A stretch of DNA of 27,486 bases, taken from JBDREF01 sp043820045. GTDB taxonomy: Bacteria; Planctomycetota; Phycisphaerae; Sedimentisphaerales; Anaerobacaceae. The first letter of the stretch is position 1; the number at the start of each line of letters is the position of its first letter. This document shows positions 15,392-24,201 of the stretch, piece after piece. The position numbers and the translations under genes were made by a program. Where the stretch lies: assembly GCA_043820045.1 (NCBI GenBank), contig JBDREF010000329.1, forward strand, positions 1 to 27,486, read 5' to 3'. A model generated the notes under the pieces. The model was not told the origin of the DNA and searched no databases. It was given only the letters and a program-made list of their open reading frames with translations.

Positions 15392-16018
15392 ATGATGCGG
15401 TATTCTGACACGATACAATTAAGGGCAGTTGCGGCAGATTCTGCGGATTTTCCACGACCTATATATGGGGCGCGACTCTTGCAGTCAATACGTGTGGTCT
15501 TGTTGCTTCTTTGGGCAGCGCAGTCCAGTACCTTTGCCTCGCAGATCCAATCTTATCGGGACACGGTTATTCCGATCCCACACCCTATGACAAGTCTCTT
15601 GCGATCGAAATTGGTACACAAGGAACTCAGGCTCTCTTCGGCTCAGATCAATGATACAGCAGATGCAATCAGCCAGGTCGATCTTCCGCTGTGGCGATTG
15701 AGAGATTTGCCGTTAGAGAAGCGCAACGAAGCGGCCACTTCACTTGTCGGACAACTCAACAATAGACTCTCTGAGATACTCTCTGCGCGGCAACTGGAAC
15801 GTCTCAACCAAATCGTGTGGCAAGCCCAGGGCGTCGACGCACTTCTCGAACCGCAGGTGGTGGCAAGGTACATCTGGCCGAGCACATATCTGGTGGACAA
15901 GAATGGGTTTGTCCGGTACTGGTGGTATGGGGAACTCAATTGGCAGGGCGCAAAGAGCGAAGAGTACCTGAGAGCAAGAATTCAGGAACTCGTGGCAGAA
16001 AACTCTGCCGGGAACTGA
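15392..16018 (+). CDS. Secreted protein with LTXXQ-like helices and a thioredoxin-fold C-terminal remnant
   Basis: The 208-residue protein has a signal-anchor segment (about 31-50, QSIRVVLLLLWAAQSSTFAS) after an unusually long polar N-terminus. A helical part (about 70-150, VHKELRLSSAQINDTADAI ... LERLNQIVWQAQGVDALLEP) resembles LTXXQ/Spy-like helices. The end, WPSTYLVDKNGFVRYWWYGEL (162-182), looks like the last strands of TlpA/thioredoxin proteins around the conserved cis-proline. The N-terminal part of the thioredoxin fold with its CxxC motif is absent: the helical part runs straight into the cis-Pro region. The ATG at 15392 (doubled with 15395) follows an AGGATA purine stretch. An upstream ATG at 15233 would read through the terminator. 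It may be a non-catalytic paralogue or decaying gene. Confidence 0.65.
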   Translation: MMRYSDTIQLRAVAADSADFPRPIYGARLLQSIRVVLLLLWAAQSSTFASQIQSYRDTVIPIPHPMTSLLRSKLVHKELRLSSAQINDTADAISQVDLPLWRLRDLPLEKRNEAATSLVGQLNNRLSEILSARQLERLNQIVWQAQGVDALLEPQVVARYIWPSTYLVDKNGFVRYWWYGELNWQGAKSEEYLRARIQELVAENSAGN

Positions 16019-16085
16019 CCCCGGACCGAAGCATACCAGACAGCCTCAAGACTCGCTTGGTATCCGATTCGGCTGCGTCTTTTCA

Positions 16086-16964
16086 CTAATAGTCTTTGAG
16101 GTTTCTCATCCACTCGGGCCAGTCACTCGGCTGGACCCCGCCGGCCTTTGTCCAGTAGCCGTTTTGAGGGAACTCTCGATGCCACTTAAGCGTGTACAGC
16201 TCTTTGAGGCCCACCGCCCTGACGGACCAATCGATAAATGCCTGATTTGCGACGCCGTTGTGCCGGTCGATGCAAAAGTGCATCATTTCGTAACCGGCGC
16301 CCAACCACTGGCCGTTGAAATCAGGAGGCCTGATCCGGTTGGACTGGGCGCTGCCGTTCTGATAGAAGGGCCCGCCGCCCCTCCACATGCTGTCTCCGAA
16401 CAGAGGTATTTCACTTGCGCCTCTGACGTCAGAGGTCTTCCAGTTCCACTTGACCGGACGGCTCTGGATCTCCGTCTGCCCCGGGCGTGCGTTGAAGATC
16501 CAGCAATTTGCACCATAGCTGGCTTCTTCCCGCCGGTTTTCCATGCCGCCCGTGCCCATGATATAGGTCCTGTCGAAACTGCCGTGGCTGTCCATCGTAT
16601 CGACCCGCTTTTTGGCCGTCGGGCATATCAGAATGCCCATCTTGGTCCGATATAAAGGCCGCAGCGCCTCTATCCAGTTGCCTCGCGGCCACCCGACGTA
16701 GTCTGATTCCCGGCAGAAATAGCCGTCGTTGTCCTGGCAATACATGTTCCAGATCTGGCTCCATGAGTGCATGTTAGCCTTGCAAGCGCTGGATCTTGCC
16801 TGCTTCCTCACCCGCTGCAGCGCGGGCATCAAAATGCCCATTAAAAGCGCGATAATGGCAATTACAACCAGCAGTTCTATCAAAGTAAAGCCGGTTGGAT
16901 ATTTCTCGCTTTGGGGGCTGGCAATCCTGGTTTCTGACTCGTTCCGCCCTCGTGACTTGGACAT
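16086..16964 (-). CDS. Type II secretion/type IV pilin-like protein (prepilin methylation motif)
   Basis: The 292-residue protein has the prepilin cleavage/methylation motif G25-FTLIE-LLVVIAIIALLMGIL, with cleavage expected before F26 and Glu at the fifth mature position (E30). A hydrophobic helix follows and then RVRKQARSSACKANMHSWSQIW, which is typical of planctomycete pseudopilins. The C-terminal part is rich in Trp and Asn and includes HNGVANQAFIDWSVRAVGL, common in secreted planctomycete pilin-like proteins. The 24-residue leader before G25 is longer than in most pilins. The ATG at 16964 was chosen because GGAGG lies 7 bases upstream; a start at 17012 would lack this. No secretion machinery genes are adjacent. 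It is convergent with the thioredoxin-remnant gene. Confidence 0.85.
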   Translation of the reverse strand: MSKSRGRNESETRIASPQSEKYPTGFTLIELLVVIAIIALLMGILMPALQRVRKQARSSACKANMHSWSQIWNMYCQDNDGYFCRESDYVGWPRGNWIEALRPLYRTKMGILICPTAKKRVDTMDSHGSFDRTYIMGTGGMENRREEASYGANCWIFNARPGQTEIQSRPVKWNWKTSDVRGASEIPLFGDSMWRGGGPFYQNGSAQSNRIRPPDFNGQWLGAGYEMMHFCIDRHNGVANQAFIDWSVRAVGLKELYTLKWHREFPQNGYWTKAGGVQPSDWPEWMRNLKDY

Positions 16965-17371
16965 AAGACTACCTCCAATTCGTACGTCAGACTGAGACTT
17001 GTTCGACCACACAATCGCTATTCAGATGCGCCCAGTGAACCTTCTGTTCCGTGGAATTCCGGCTTCACCTGTAAGATATTGTACAGAAATCCGGCCATGT
17101 TCGCAATATCAAAAATGCAAAAAGATGCAAAATGTCCACAAGATTGCCGCTGGCAGGCTTTATCGCCCCTGCACGGCAGCTACCGCGAAGGGAAAAAGCG
17201 GGACCGGTCACAGACAAATGCCATAGAAAAGTCAATTTTCGCTTGACAAAGTCGGTACAGTTCACTATTAAGGCTCTTTTTGGTACGGTCGTCGTGAACG
17301 TATCTGTTGATACTTGAGCAACGCCGCGAGTGTACATACGACTTAAGTTAAGCGTTATGGAGTAGTTTAAA
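16965..17371. other. Divergent intergenic region between pseudopilin and rpmF operon
   Basis: These 407 bases hold the promoter of the rpmF-fab operon (17243-17271), its roughly 95-base leader, and presumably the promoter of the pseudopilin gene, which I could not identify clearly. An A-rich direct repeat (ATGCAAAAAG followed by ATGCAAAATG, near 17116-17135) is the only other visible pattern. No small gene with a credible ribosome site was found. Confidence 0.55.
17243..17271 (+). promoter_or_regulatory. Sigma70-type promoter of the rpmF-plsX-fab operon
   Basis: A consensus -35 box TTGACA (17243-17248) is followed by a 17-base spacer and a -10 box TATTAA (17266-17271, four of six consensus bases). 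The expected transcription start is near 17278, giving a leader of about 95 bases before rpmF. Confidence 0.75.
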
Positions 17372-17554
17372 ATGTTACCAGTCAAGAAAACCAGCAAGAG
17401 CAGAACCCGGACCCGCCGGAGCCATCATCGTCTGAAGCCGGTTAATTATTCGGTCTGCAAGAAATGTGACCAGGTCAAGCTGCCGCACGCAGCTTGTAGT
17501 AACTGCGGCTACGTCAATCCGAAGATCACACTGAAACTCGGCAAGGAGTCGTAG
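17372..17554 (+). CDS. rpmF: 50S ribosomal protein L32
   Basis: The 60-residue protein matches bacterial L32: VKKTSKSRTRTRRSHHRLKP at the N-terminus, followed by a four-cysteine zinc site C29-x2-C32 and C42-x2-C45 in YSVCKKCDQ and ACSNCGYV. It binds the large ribosomal subunit near the peptidyl-transferase region. Being of the four-Cys form, it needs zinc. It stands at the head of the plsX-fab operon, which is a widespread arrangement. The usual upstream partner yceD is not present here. GGAG is found about 12 bases before the ATG. The stop codon is 16 bases before plsX. Confidence 0.95.
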   Translation: MLPVKKTSKSRTRTRRSHHRLKPVNYSVCKKCDQVKLPHAACSNCGYVNPKITLKLGKES

Positions 17555-17570
17555 TAAAGGTAGCGTAAGG

Positions 17571-18584
17571 ATGCGGATAGCAATCGATGCAATGGGAGGC
17601 GACAATGCGCCGGAGGAGATTATCGCCGGCGCACTTGAATCAATCGAACTTCTCGCTGAGACCGACGAGTTGATACTTGTCGGTCCGGAAGAAATTATAG
17701 CGCAGCATCTGCCCTCTTCAAGATCTCGAAAGTGCACGATCACCGTGGTTCATGCACCGGACGTAATCAGCATGGACGACGTGCCGATAGAGAGTCTTCG
17801 CAGGAAGCCCAGGAGTTCGATTGCCACTCTCGCCAAGTTGGCCAAGAGATATATGGCCGATGCAGTCATTTCGGCTGGTAATACAGGGGCCTGCGTCGCG
17901 GCCTTTCAAATGAGAATGAGAAACCTGCCCGGCGTCAATCGGCCCGGGATCGCAGTGGTATTCCCCACGCCGGAAGGGCCGGTGACGATATGCGATGTCG
18001 GCGCGAATATCGCCTGCAAGCCGCTGCATCTCTACCAGTACGGAGTCATGGCAAGCGCCTATTCGAAGCATTTGCTTGGCATCGAGCATCCGAGGGTCGG
18101 ACTCATGAGCATAGGAGCCGAGGATGCAAAAGGCAACGAGATCGTGAAGAAAGCCCGCGAGTTGATGAAATCCGATGCGAATATGAACTTCATCGGCAAT
18201 GTCGAGGGAAGAGATATTTTCAAGGGTGCATCCGACGTTGTCGTCTCCGACGGCTTCGTCGGCAATGTCATTTTGAAACTGACCGAAGGACTCGTTGACG
18301 GCCTGTTCAGGGCTATAAAGGACGAGCTTATGGAGGAGAAGCTTCTGCTTGCCATGAAGTTCAAGCCCGTGATGAAGAGGATTTACAAGAAATACGACTA
18401 CAACGAATACGGCGGTGCGCCTCTGTTGGGAGTCAACGGCACAGCGATTATCTGTCACGGCTCGAGTCAAAGCCGAACGATAAAGAATGCTATTCTGGCC
18501 TCGAAGAAACTCTACACCGAGAAAATAAACGACAAGATAATTGAGTATCTTTCGGGAACTCGCGTAAGGACTGCTGATGGATAA
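17571..18584 (+). CDS. plsX: Phosphate acyltransferase PlsX
   Basis: The 337-residue protein opens with IAIDAMGGDNAPEEIIAGAL, the PlsX signature, and contains SAGNTGACVA, the conserved ICDVGANIACKP and VVSDGFVGNVILKLTEG. PlsX is a peripheral membrane enzyme that converts acyl-ACP and phosphate to acyl-phosphate for PlsY in phospholipid synthesis. Its length is normal. Its end overlaps fabH by 8 bases (the TAA at 18582-18584 lies inside the first codons of fabH), indicating translational coupling. The position between rpmF and fabH is the standard order in many bacteria. Confidence 0.96.
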   Translation: MRIAIDAMGGDNAPEEIIAGALESIELLAETDELILVGPEEIIAQHLPSSRSRKCTITVVHAPDVISMDDVPIESLRRKPRSSIATLAKLAKRYMADAVISAGNTGACVAAFQMRMRNLPGVNRPGIAVVFPTPEGPVTICDVGANIACKPLHLYQYGVMASAYSKHLLGIEHPRVGLMSIGAEDAKGNEIVKKARELMKSDANMNFIGNVEGRDIFKGASDVVVSDGFVGNVILKLTEGLVDGLFRAIKDELMEEKLLLAMKFKPVMKRIYKKYDYNEYGGAPLLGVNGTAIICHGSSQSRTIKNAILASKKLYTEKINDKIIEYLSGTRVRTADG

Positions 18585-19590
18585 CCTAACCGATGGTCGC
18601 CCCCCTGCTTATCGCGCAATCATCACCGGGCATGGCTCATTTGCGCCGGAAAAAACGCTTACGAACGATGAACTCGCAAAGATGGTGGATACTTCCAACG
18701 AGTGGATCACAACGAGGACCGGTATCAGCGTTCGGCACATTACCACGGACAGCGAAAGCACCGCGTTTCTGGCTATACAAGCCGCCAGGAAAGCCCTGGC
18801 CGAAGCAAACCTCGATGCCGGGGATGTCGAACTTATCATAGTGGCCACCATCACCCCGGAAATGGTCTTTCCATCTACCGCCTCATTCGTCCAGAGGGCT
18901 CTGGGCGCAAGTAACGCATGGGTGTTCGATTTGGCCGCCGCCTGCAGCGGTTTCGTGTACGGTCTCTCGATTGTTCAGCAGTTTATCGAGAGTGGAAAAC
19001 TAAAAAACGCCCTGGTAATAGGGGCCGAGACTCTGAGCAAGATCACCGACTGGACGGACCGGACAAGTTGCATACTTTTTGGCGATGGTGCAGGTGCGGT
19101 GGTCCTCGAACGAAGCGATGACGGGCGCAAGGGTATTTTGTACAGCACGATGCACTCAGATGGGGACCGCTGGGAGGCATTGAACTGTCAGGCGTATGGT
19201 TCACGACATCCGGCAAACAGAGAGCTGGATGACCCGAAAAAAATCTACATGCAAATCAAGGGCAGGGAAGTCTATCAGCAGGCCATTCGGCGAATCGTTG
19301 AGACTGTTAATAGTTGCCTGCAAGCCTGTAACTTGACTATGGACGACATTGGCATGCTCATTTCGCACCAGATGAACGCCCGAATCATCGAGTCCGCATC
19401 CAAGCGGCTGAACCTGCCCGAGGAGAAGGTCTTTATCAATATCGGCGAGTACGGCAATACTTCGGCCGCTTCGGTGCCGATCGCCTTCGACGAATGCGTC
19501 AGAAAGGGAAGAATCAAACACGGCGATATCGTCATGCTGGTTGCCTTCGGCGCCGGTTTGACGTGGGGAGCAAATGTGATTCAGTTTTAG
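18577..19590 (+). CDS. fabH: Beta-ketoacyl-ACP synthase III
   Basis: This 337-residue enzyme starts fatty-acid synthesis by condensing acetyl-CoA with malonyl-ACP. The catalytic triad is visible as C123 in AAACSGFVYG, H264 in ISHQMNARI and N294 in EYGNTSAAS, with the His-Asn spacing of 30 found in E. coli FabH. DTSNEWITTRTGI and FGDGAGAVVLE are also family hallmarks. Its start overlaps the end of plsX. The N-terminus has about ten extra residues (MDNLTDGRPP) compared with short forms; the internal context does not offer a better start. A 64-base gap with a heptamer repeat follows before fabD. Confidence 0.96.
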   Translation: MDNLTDGRPPAYRAIITGHGSFAPEKTLTNDELAKMVDTSNEWITTRTGISVRHITTDSESTAFLAIQAARKALAEANLDAGDVELIIVATITPEMVFPSTASFVQRALGASNAWVFDLAAACSGFVYGLSIVQQFIESGKLKNALVIGAETLSKITDWTDRTSCILFGDGAGAVVLERSDDGRKGILYSTMHSDGDRWEALNCQAYGSRHPANRELDDPKKIYMQIKGREVYQQAIRRIVETVNSCLQACNLTMDDIGMLISHQMNARIIESASKRLNLPEEKVFINIGEYGNTSAASVPIAFDECVRKGRIKHGDIVMLVAFGAGLTWGANVIQF

Positions 19591-19624
19591 TCGCCCAAGC
19601 GTATTCTGTGGAGCAATAAGCGGG

Positions 19625-19652
19625 ACACAGGATACCGGATATGAGATACGAA
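19625..19652. repeat. Heptanucleotide tandem repeat, four units
   Basis: Four consecutive 7-base units, ACACAGG, ATACCGG, ATATGAG and ATACGAA, fill the fabH-fabD gap and end two bases before the fabD start codon. The period is the same as in the array at 5335-5376, with a related A-rich unit. It leaves no normal Shine-Dalgarno box except possibly the GAG or CGG inside the repeat. Confidence 0.65.
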
Positions 19653-19654
19653 TT

Positions 19655-20590
19655 ATGAAGACTGCTTTTTTATTTCCAGGACAGGGCGCTCAGGTTGTAG
19701 GAATGGGCGCTGACATCGCCCGGGCATTCCCCGCGGCGGCGAAAATCTTTGCCCGGGCCAACGAGACAGCAGGTTTGGATCTGACCGGACTGTGCTTCGA
19801 GGGCCCAGCCGAGCAATTGAACAGCACGACAATTTCGCAGCCGGCGATTTTCGCAACTTCCGCCGCCATATTGGAGGTTCTCCGGACGGAGTCCAAAACC
19901 GGCGGTATCCTCGCGGATGTGACGGCGGGCCTGAGCCTCGGGGAATATACCGCTCTGTACGCCGCGGGCCTGGTCAGTTTCGAGGACGCACTTATCCTGG
20001 TTCGCAAACGCGGGCAGGCGATGCAGGCGGCCGCCGACGCCACCGAAGGAGCCATGGTCAGTATCATAGGCCTTGACGAAGAAAAGGTAGCTGAGCTTTG
20101 CGCCGAGGCCGGGGAAGGTGAATTGCTCTCGGCCGTCAATTTCAACTGCCCCGGACAAATTGTGGTCAGCGGCGGCAAGTCCGCCTGCAAGCGGGCGGAA
20201 AACCTCGCGGAAAAGTACGGCGCCGTAAAGGCCATACGCCTGGAAGTGGCCGGCGCGTTTCATACCGAAATGATGTCCGCCGCGGCCGAGGCTCTTGCAG
20301 CCGCCTTGTCAGGTTGCACAATCGGCGAGCCGTCGGCAACGAAGGTTATTGCCAATGTCAACGCCGAGTACTACAGAAGCGGCGGAGAAATAGCACAGGG
20401 TCTCGTCAGGCAGTTGACTTCTCCCATTCTCTGGCAAAAATGTATGGAGCGGCTGTTGGCCGACGGCGTTGAGAACTTCTACGAAATCGGGCCGGGAAGA
20501 GTCTTGACCGGCCTGATGCGAAGGATCAACAGAAAGACGCGAGTCGTCAATGTCAGCAGTCTGGAGGCAATAAAGGAACTGCTGGAATAG
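19655..20590 (+). CDS. fabD: Malonyl-CoA:ACP transacylase
   Basis: The 311-residue protein begins AFLFPGQGAQVVGMG, the FabD signature, and has the nucleophile elbow GLSLGEYTAL with S94. R119 (VRKRGQAM) binds the malonyl carboxylate and H203 (AGAFHTEMM) is the catalytic base. The length and C-terminal YEIGPGRVLTGLMRR are normal. FabD loads malonyl groups onto ACP, encoded downstream in the same operon. One feature to note is Leu at position 93, where most FabDs have His (GHSLGE). The residue next to the nucleophile is therefore changed, although the catalytic pair is intact. The start codon lies right after a heptamer repeat, with no strong ribosome site. Confidence 0.95.
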   Translation: MKTAFLFPGQGAQVVGMGADIARAFPAAAKIFARANETAGLDLTGLCFEGPAEQLNSTTISQPAIFATSAAILEVLRTESKTGGILADVTAGLSLGEYTALYAAGLVSFEDALILVRKRGQAMQAAADATEGAMVSIIGLDEEKVAELCAEAGEGELLSAVNFNCPGQIVVSGGKSACKRAENLAEKYGAVKAIRLEVAGAFHTEMMSAAAEALAAALSGCTIGEPSATKVIANVNAEYYRSGGEIAQGLVRQLTSPILWQKCMERLLADGVENFYEIGPGRVLTGLMRRINRKTRVVNVSSLEAIKELLE

Positions 20591-20656
20591 CGCCGGGGTA
20601 AAGTCCGGAGCCGAGAATTCAAATACCGTTCGGGAATTTATTTGGAGATATCAAGG

Positions 20657-21394
20657 ATGTCGGAAAAAAGGCTGGCTGTTGTAACTGGTGCCGCCAGAGG
20701 GATAGGTCGGGCAATCGTACTTGAATTGCTCAAGCAGGGTCGTATCGTTGCCGGGTTGGATATTAACGCCGAGCAGCTCAGTGAGCTTGAGGGTGTTGTG
20801 AAAGAGGCCGGCTTTACGGTCGTGACGAAATGTGTGGACATAACCAAGACGGATAAGCTGACCGAGACGCTCGAGTCTCTCGCTTCCGAGTTCGGCGGCA
20901 TTGGGGTCCTGGTGAACAATGCCGGCATCACGCGCGACAAGCTGATGATGCAAATGAAAGAGGAGGATTTTGACAGTGTCATCAACGTCAACCTCCGAGC
21001 GGCTTTTGTTGCTACGGCCGTCTCGCTGCGGTCGATGGTAAGAAACAAATTCGGCCGCATCATTAACTTAAGTTCGGTTGCAGGCGTAATGGGGCAGGCC
21101 GGTTCGAGCAACTATGCGGCGAGCAAGGCGGGTCTTATCGGCATGACAAAATCGGTCGCACGGGAGGTCGGCAAGAAGAACGTTACCGCGAACTGCATAG
21201 CGCCCGGCTTCATTATGACTGAAATGACGGCCGTACTTCCCGATGCCGTCAAGGACGCCGCCAGGCAGGTGATACCAGTGCGAAGGTTCGGCAAAGTCGA
21301 AGATGTCGCCGGAGCGGTTGCGTTCCTCGCAAGCGACGAGGCCGGTTACATAACCGGCCAGGTCCTCTGTGTGGACGGCGGAATGGCCATGTAA
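20657..21394 (+). CDS. fabG: 3-oxoacyl-ACP reductase
   Basis: This 245-residue short-chain dehydrogenase reduces 3-oxoacyl-ACP with NADPH. It has the cofactor motif TGAARGIG (G11, G15, G17), the structural NNAGI (87-91), N112, and the catalytic S140, Y153 and K157, with the same spacings as E. coli FabG. The end TGQVLCVDGGMAM is typical. The ATG at 20657 is supported by GGAG about 9 bases upstream; a TTG at 20642 would place this site inside the gene. It lies in the standard position between fabD and acpP. Confidence 0.95.
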   Translation: MSEKRLAVVTGAARGIGRAIVLELLKQGRIVAGLDINAEQLSELEGVVKEAGFTVVTKCVDITKTDKLTETLESLASEFGGIGVLVNNAGITRDKLMMQMKEEDFDSVINVNLRAAFVATAVSLRSMVRNKFGRIINLSSVAGVMGQAGSSNYAASKAGLIGMTKSVAREVGKKNVTANCIAPGFIMTEMTAVLPDAVKDAARQVIPVRRFGKVEDVAGAVAFLASDEAGYITGQVLCVDGGMAM

Positions 21395-21554
21395 AAAAAA
21401 TAAAAAAAATGTTTGTAGATGGCTATTTTTGCAGGTAATATAACCCGCCACAATGACAGATGGTAAAGATTGTTGGTGGTGTCGGTTTTGTTGCTGGATA
21501 CCAAAGCGTAAGGTTATGAAATAAATTCCTAATTCTATTAGGGAGGATAAACAA

Positions 21555-21827
21555 GTGAGTGCAGATGGCGTAGATGTTCAGGCGATTGAAAAGAAAGTAA
21601 TCGAGATAATAAGTGAGCAAATGGGCGCGGATAAGGCTGAAATAACGCGGGAGACCTCATTTATTAACGACCTGAATGCCGATTCACTGGACACGGTCGA
21701 GCTTGTAATGGAGTTTGAGGACGAGTTCGATATGAGCATTCCGGACGAAGAGGCCGAAAAGATACAGACTGTGGGGGCCGCTGTCGATTACATCGTCAAT
21801 GTTTCACAAGCCAAGAGCCAAGAGTAA
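21555..21827 (+). CDS. acpP: Acyl carrier protein
   Basis: This acidic 90-residue protein has the phosphopantetheine site DSLDTVELVMEFEDEF (Ser 44). The N-terminal helix VQAIEKKVIEIISEQMG and the C-terminal VGAAVDYIVN fit ACP. It starts with GTG, 8 bases after a strong GGGAGG (21541-21546). The ACP carries growing acyl chains for all the enzymes of this operon. The 160-base AT-rich gap upstream might hold an extra promoter for the abundant ACP, but I could not define one. fabF begins 15 bases after its stop. Confidence 0.96.
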   Translation: MSADGVDVQAIEKKVIEIISEQMGADKAEITRETSFINDLNADSLDTVELVMEFEDEFDMSIPDEEAEKIQTVGAAVDYIVNVSQAKSQE

Positions 21828-21842
21828 CGATAAAGCTTAAGC

Positions 21843-23087
21843 ATGAATAGACGGCGAGTTGTTATTACGGGCATGGGTTGCGTCACCGCCTTGGCCGAGT
21901 CCGTGGACGAGCTTTTCACTGCACTTTGCCAGGGCAAAAGCGGCGTTTCCATGATTGAATCGTTCGATACGAGTGCGTACCCGGTACGTTTCGGCGGCGA
22001 GATAAAGAACTTCGATATCACCAGGTATATCGACCGGCGCGACAGCAAGCGAATGGACCGGTTTACCCAGTTCGCAATAGCCGCGGCAAGCCAGGCCGTC
22101 GCCGACAGCGGCCTTGATTTCCCGAAAGAAGACCTCTCCCGCGCCGGCGTCGTAATCGGCACCGGCATCGGCGGCATCGGCGAGATCGAAGAGCAGCATA
22201 TCAGACTGCTGAACAAGGGGCCGAGCAAGGTCTCTCCCTTTTGTGTTCCGAGGCTTATGGCAAATGCCGCCAGCGGCAACGTTGCCATTCAGTACGGCCT
22301 GAGAGGTCCCAATTACTGCGTTACGAGCGCTTGTGCATCGGGCAACAATGCTATCGGGGAAGCCTTTCTCAATATTACAGGCGGACGAAGTGACATTATG
22401 ATCACCGGCGGTGCCGAGGCGGCCCTGACTCCGGTAGGACTGGCCTCATTTTGCGCCGCCCGCTCGCTGAGTACGCGCAACGACGACCCGCAGACCGCTT
22501 CAAGACCTTTTGACAGGAACAGAGACGGCTTTGTCCTCGCCGAGGGTGCCGGTGTGCTGGTCATAGAGGAAGAAAGTCACGCGACCAAACGCGGAGCGAA
22601 CATATACGCCGAACTCCTCGGCTACAGTACTACCGACGACGGTTATCACATTACAGCCCCCCTGCCTGACGGCGACGGCGCCGCAGCCGCAATGAAGCTG
22701 GCATTGGCCGACGCGGGCCTGGAAAAAGAGGAAATAGACTACATTAACGCACATGGGACAGGTACGGAGCTGAATGACGTGGCCGAAACCTCGGCCATCA
22801 AATCCGTTTTCGGCGAGCATGCTTACAAGTTGGCGGTCAGTTCAACCAAAAGCTGTCTCGGCCATCTGCTCGGAGCTACCGGTGCGGTCGAGCTTATTGT
22901 CTGTGTCAAAGCCATCAACGAATCCGTCATTCCGCCCACCATAAACCTGGAAAATCCCGATGAGCGATGCGACCCCAAGATAGATTTTGTGCCTCTTCAG
23001 GCCCGGGCGGCCAAGATCAATGTCGCTCTGAGCAACTCTTTCGGATTTGGGGGCCACAACGCCTGCCTGGTCGTGGCGAAATATTAG
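21843..23087 (+). CDS. fabF: Beta-ketoacyl-ACP synthase II
   Basis: The 414-residue condensing enzyme opens with RRRVVITGMGCVTAL. The active-site set is C164 (TSACASGNNAIGEAF), H304 (NAHGTGTELND) and H341 (CLGHLLGATGAVE). The C-terminal ALSNSFGFGGHNACLV is also diagnostic. FabF elongates acyl-ACP by two carbons using malonyl-ACP. Length and spacing are normal for KASII. The gene ends the fatty-acid cluster; a 130-base gap separates it from the exchanger gene. Confidence 0.96.
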   Translation: MNRRRVVITGMGCVTALAESVDELFTALCQGKSGVSMIESFDTSAYPVRFGGEIKNFDITRYIDRRDSKRMDRFTQFAIAAASQAVADSGLDFPKEDLSRAGVVIGTGIGGIGEIEEQHIRLLNKGPSKVSPFCVPRLMANAASGNVAIQYGLRGPNYCVTSACASGNNAIGEAFLNITGGRSDIMITGGAEAALTPVGLASFCAARSLSTRNDDPQTASRPFDRNRDGFVLAEGAGVLVIEEESHATKRGANIYAELLGYSTTDDGYHITAPLPDGDGAAAAMKLALADAGLEKEEIDYINAHGTGTELNDVAETSAIKSVFGEHAYKLAVSSTKSCLGHLLGATGAVELIVCVKAINESVIPPTINLENPDERCDPKIDFVPLQARAAKINVALSNSFGFGGHNACLVVAKY

Positions 23088-23217
23088 TATATTGCTGATT
23101 TCGTACAAGGCCGAAAACCGAATGTCGAAGATTCAAAGCAAGCTTGGAACCAGGCACAGAGTGTGAGAAGCAGCATTTGAGCCCGCTTCGAGTTTATATC
23201 GGTAAGAAGCTGAACAA

Positions 23218-24201
23218 ATGAACATAATACCGGCTCTCGTATTCCTGGTCGGCGGCCTGCTGATACTGTGGAAGTCCGCCGAGCTTCTGGTGTCCGGCGC
23301 GGTCGGCCTGGCACAACGGTTCGGTGTTAGCCCGCTTGTAGTCGGCCTGACAGTGGTGGCTATGGGGACCTCGGCCCCGGAAGTGGCTGCGAGCATTGCC
23401 GGTGTCTTGCGGGGAGCCGGCGGAGGAGATCTGGCCGTAGGGAACGTTTTCGGCTCCAACATCGCCAATCTGGCGCTTGTCGGCGGCCTGGTAGCCCTCA
23501 TCCGCCCGCTAAGGGTCAACGCGGGAGTGCTTCGGCGCGAGATACCTGTAATGCTGCTTTCCGCACTGCTGCTCTTGCCGATGCTGCTCGATAAGCATTT
23601 GTCGCGTCAGGAAGCAATCTTGCTGCTGGTCGTATTTGCGGGCCTGCTTGCAGCACTCATCTATTCTTCCGGGAAGAGGACGGCAGTTCGAGAAGAGACG
23701 CTGATAGAAGTAACCGACGAACTGGAGAAGCTCGAGAAGCTGGCATCCAAACCGCTGTGGATAAACGTGCTGTTTGTCGCCATCGGACTGGCGGGCCTGG
23801 CACTGGGGGCGAAAATGGCCGTAGATGGCGCCGTTGATATCGGCAGGCGAGTAGGATTGAGCGAAAGGGTCATCGCCCTGACAATCATCGCGCTGGGGAC
23901 CTCGCTGCCGGAGCTTGTCACATGCGTAGTCGCTGCGGTTAAGGGCCATCACGACATATCCGTCGGCAATCTCGTCGGCTCTAACATCTTCAACACGCTG
24001 CTCGTCACGGGTGCGGCCGGTGCCGTCAGGCCCTTCGACGTAGAATCCCGGCTGGCGGGAGGGACCGACTACTGGATAATGATTGCCGTCAGTGCAGCCT
24101 TTACCGGGGCAGCCATAGCCGGAAAACGCACCATCGGCCGAATCGGCGGCACACTGCTGATCTGCGCGTACGCCTACGTAATCTACCTGTTCACGCTGTA
24201 G
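23218..24201 (+). CDS. CaCA-family sodium/calcium antiporter
   Basis: The 327-residue inner-membrane protein contains the two duplicated alpha motifs of the CaCA superfamily, VVAMGTSAPEVAAS in the first half and ALGTSLPELVTCV ... GNLVGSNIFNTLLV in the second. About ten hydrophobic segments flank a central charged loop (VREETLIEVTDELEKLEKL). The length matches YrbG-type bacterial Na+/Ca2+ exchangers. It probably expels calcium using the sodium gradient. It is in the same direction as fabF but 130 bases away and functionally unrelated. No strong ribosome site precedes the ATG. Confidence 0.92.
   Translation: MNIIPALVFLVGGLLILWKSAELLVSGAVGLAQRFGVSPLVVGLTVVAMGTSAPEVAASIAGVLRGAGGGDLAVGNVFGSNIANLALVGGLVALIRPLRVNAGVLRREIPVMLLSALLLLPMLLDKHLSRQEAILLLVVFAGLLAALIYSSGKRTAVREETLIEVTDELEKLEKLASKPLWINVLFVAIGLAGLALGAKMAVDGAVDIGRRVGLSERVIALTIIALGTSLPELVTCVVAAVKGHHDISVGNLVGSNIFNTLLVTGAAGAVRPFDVESRLAGGTDYWIMIAVSAAFTGAAIAGKRTIGRIGGTLLICAYAYVIYLFTL

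Noticed and set aside
17718..18470. Minus-strand open frame of 250 codons inside plsX
   Set aside because: Antisense to an unambiguous plsX, with no family resemblance.
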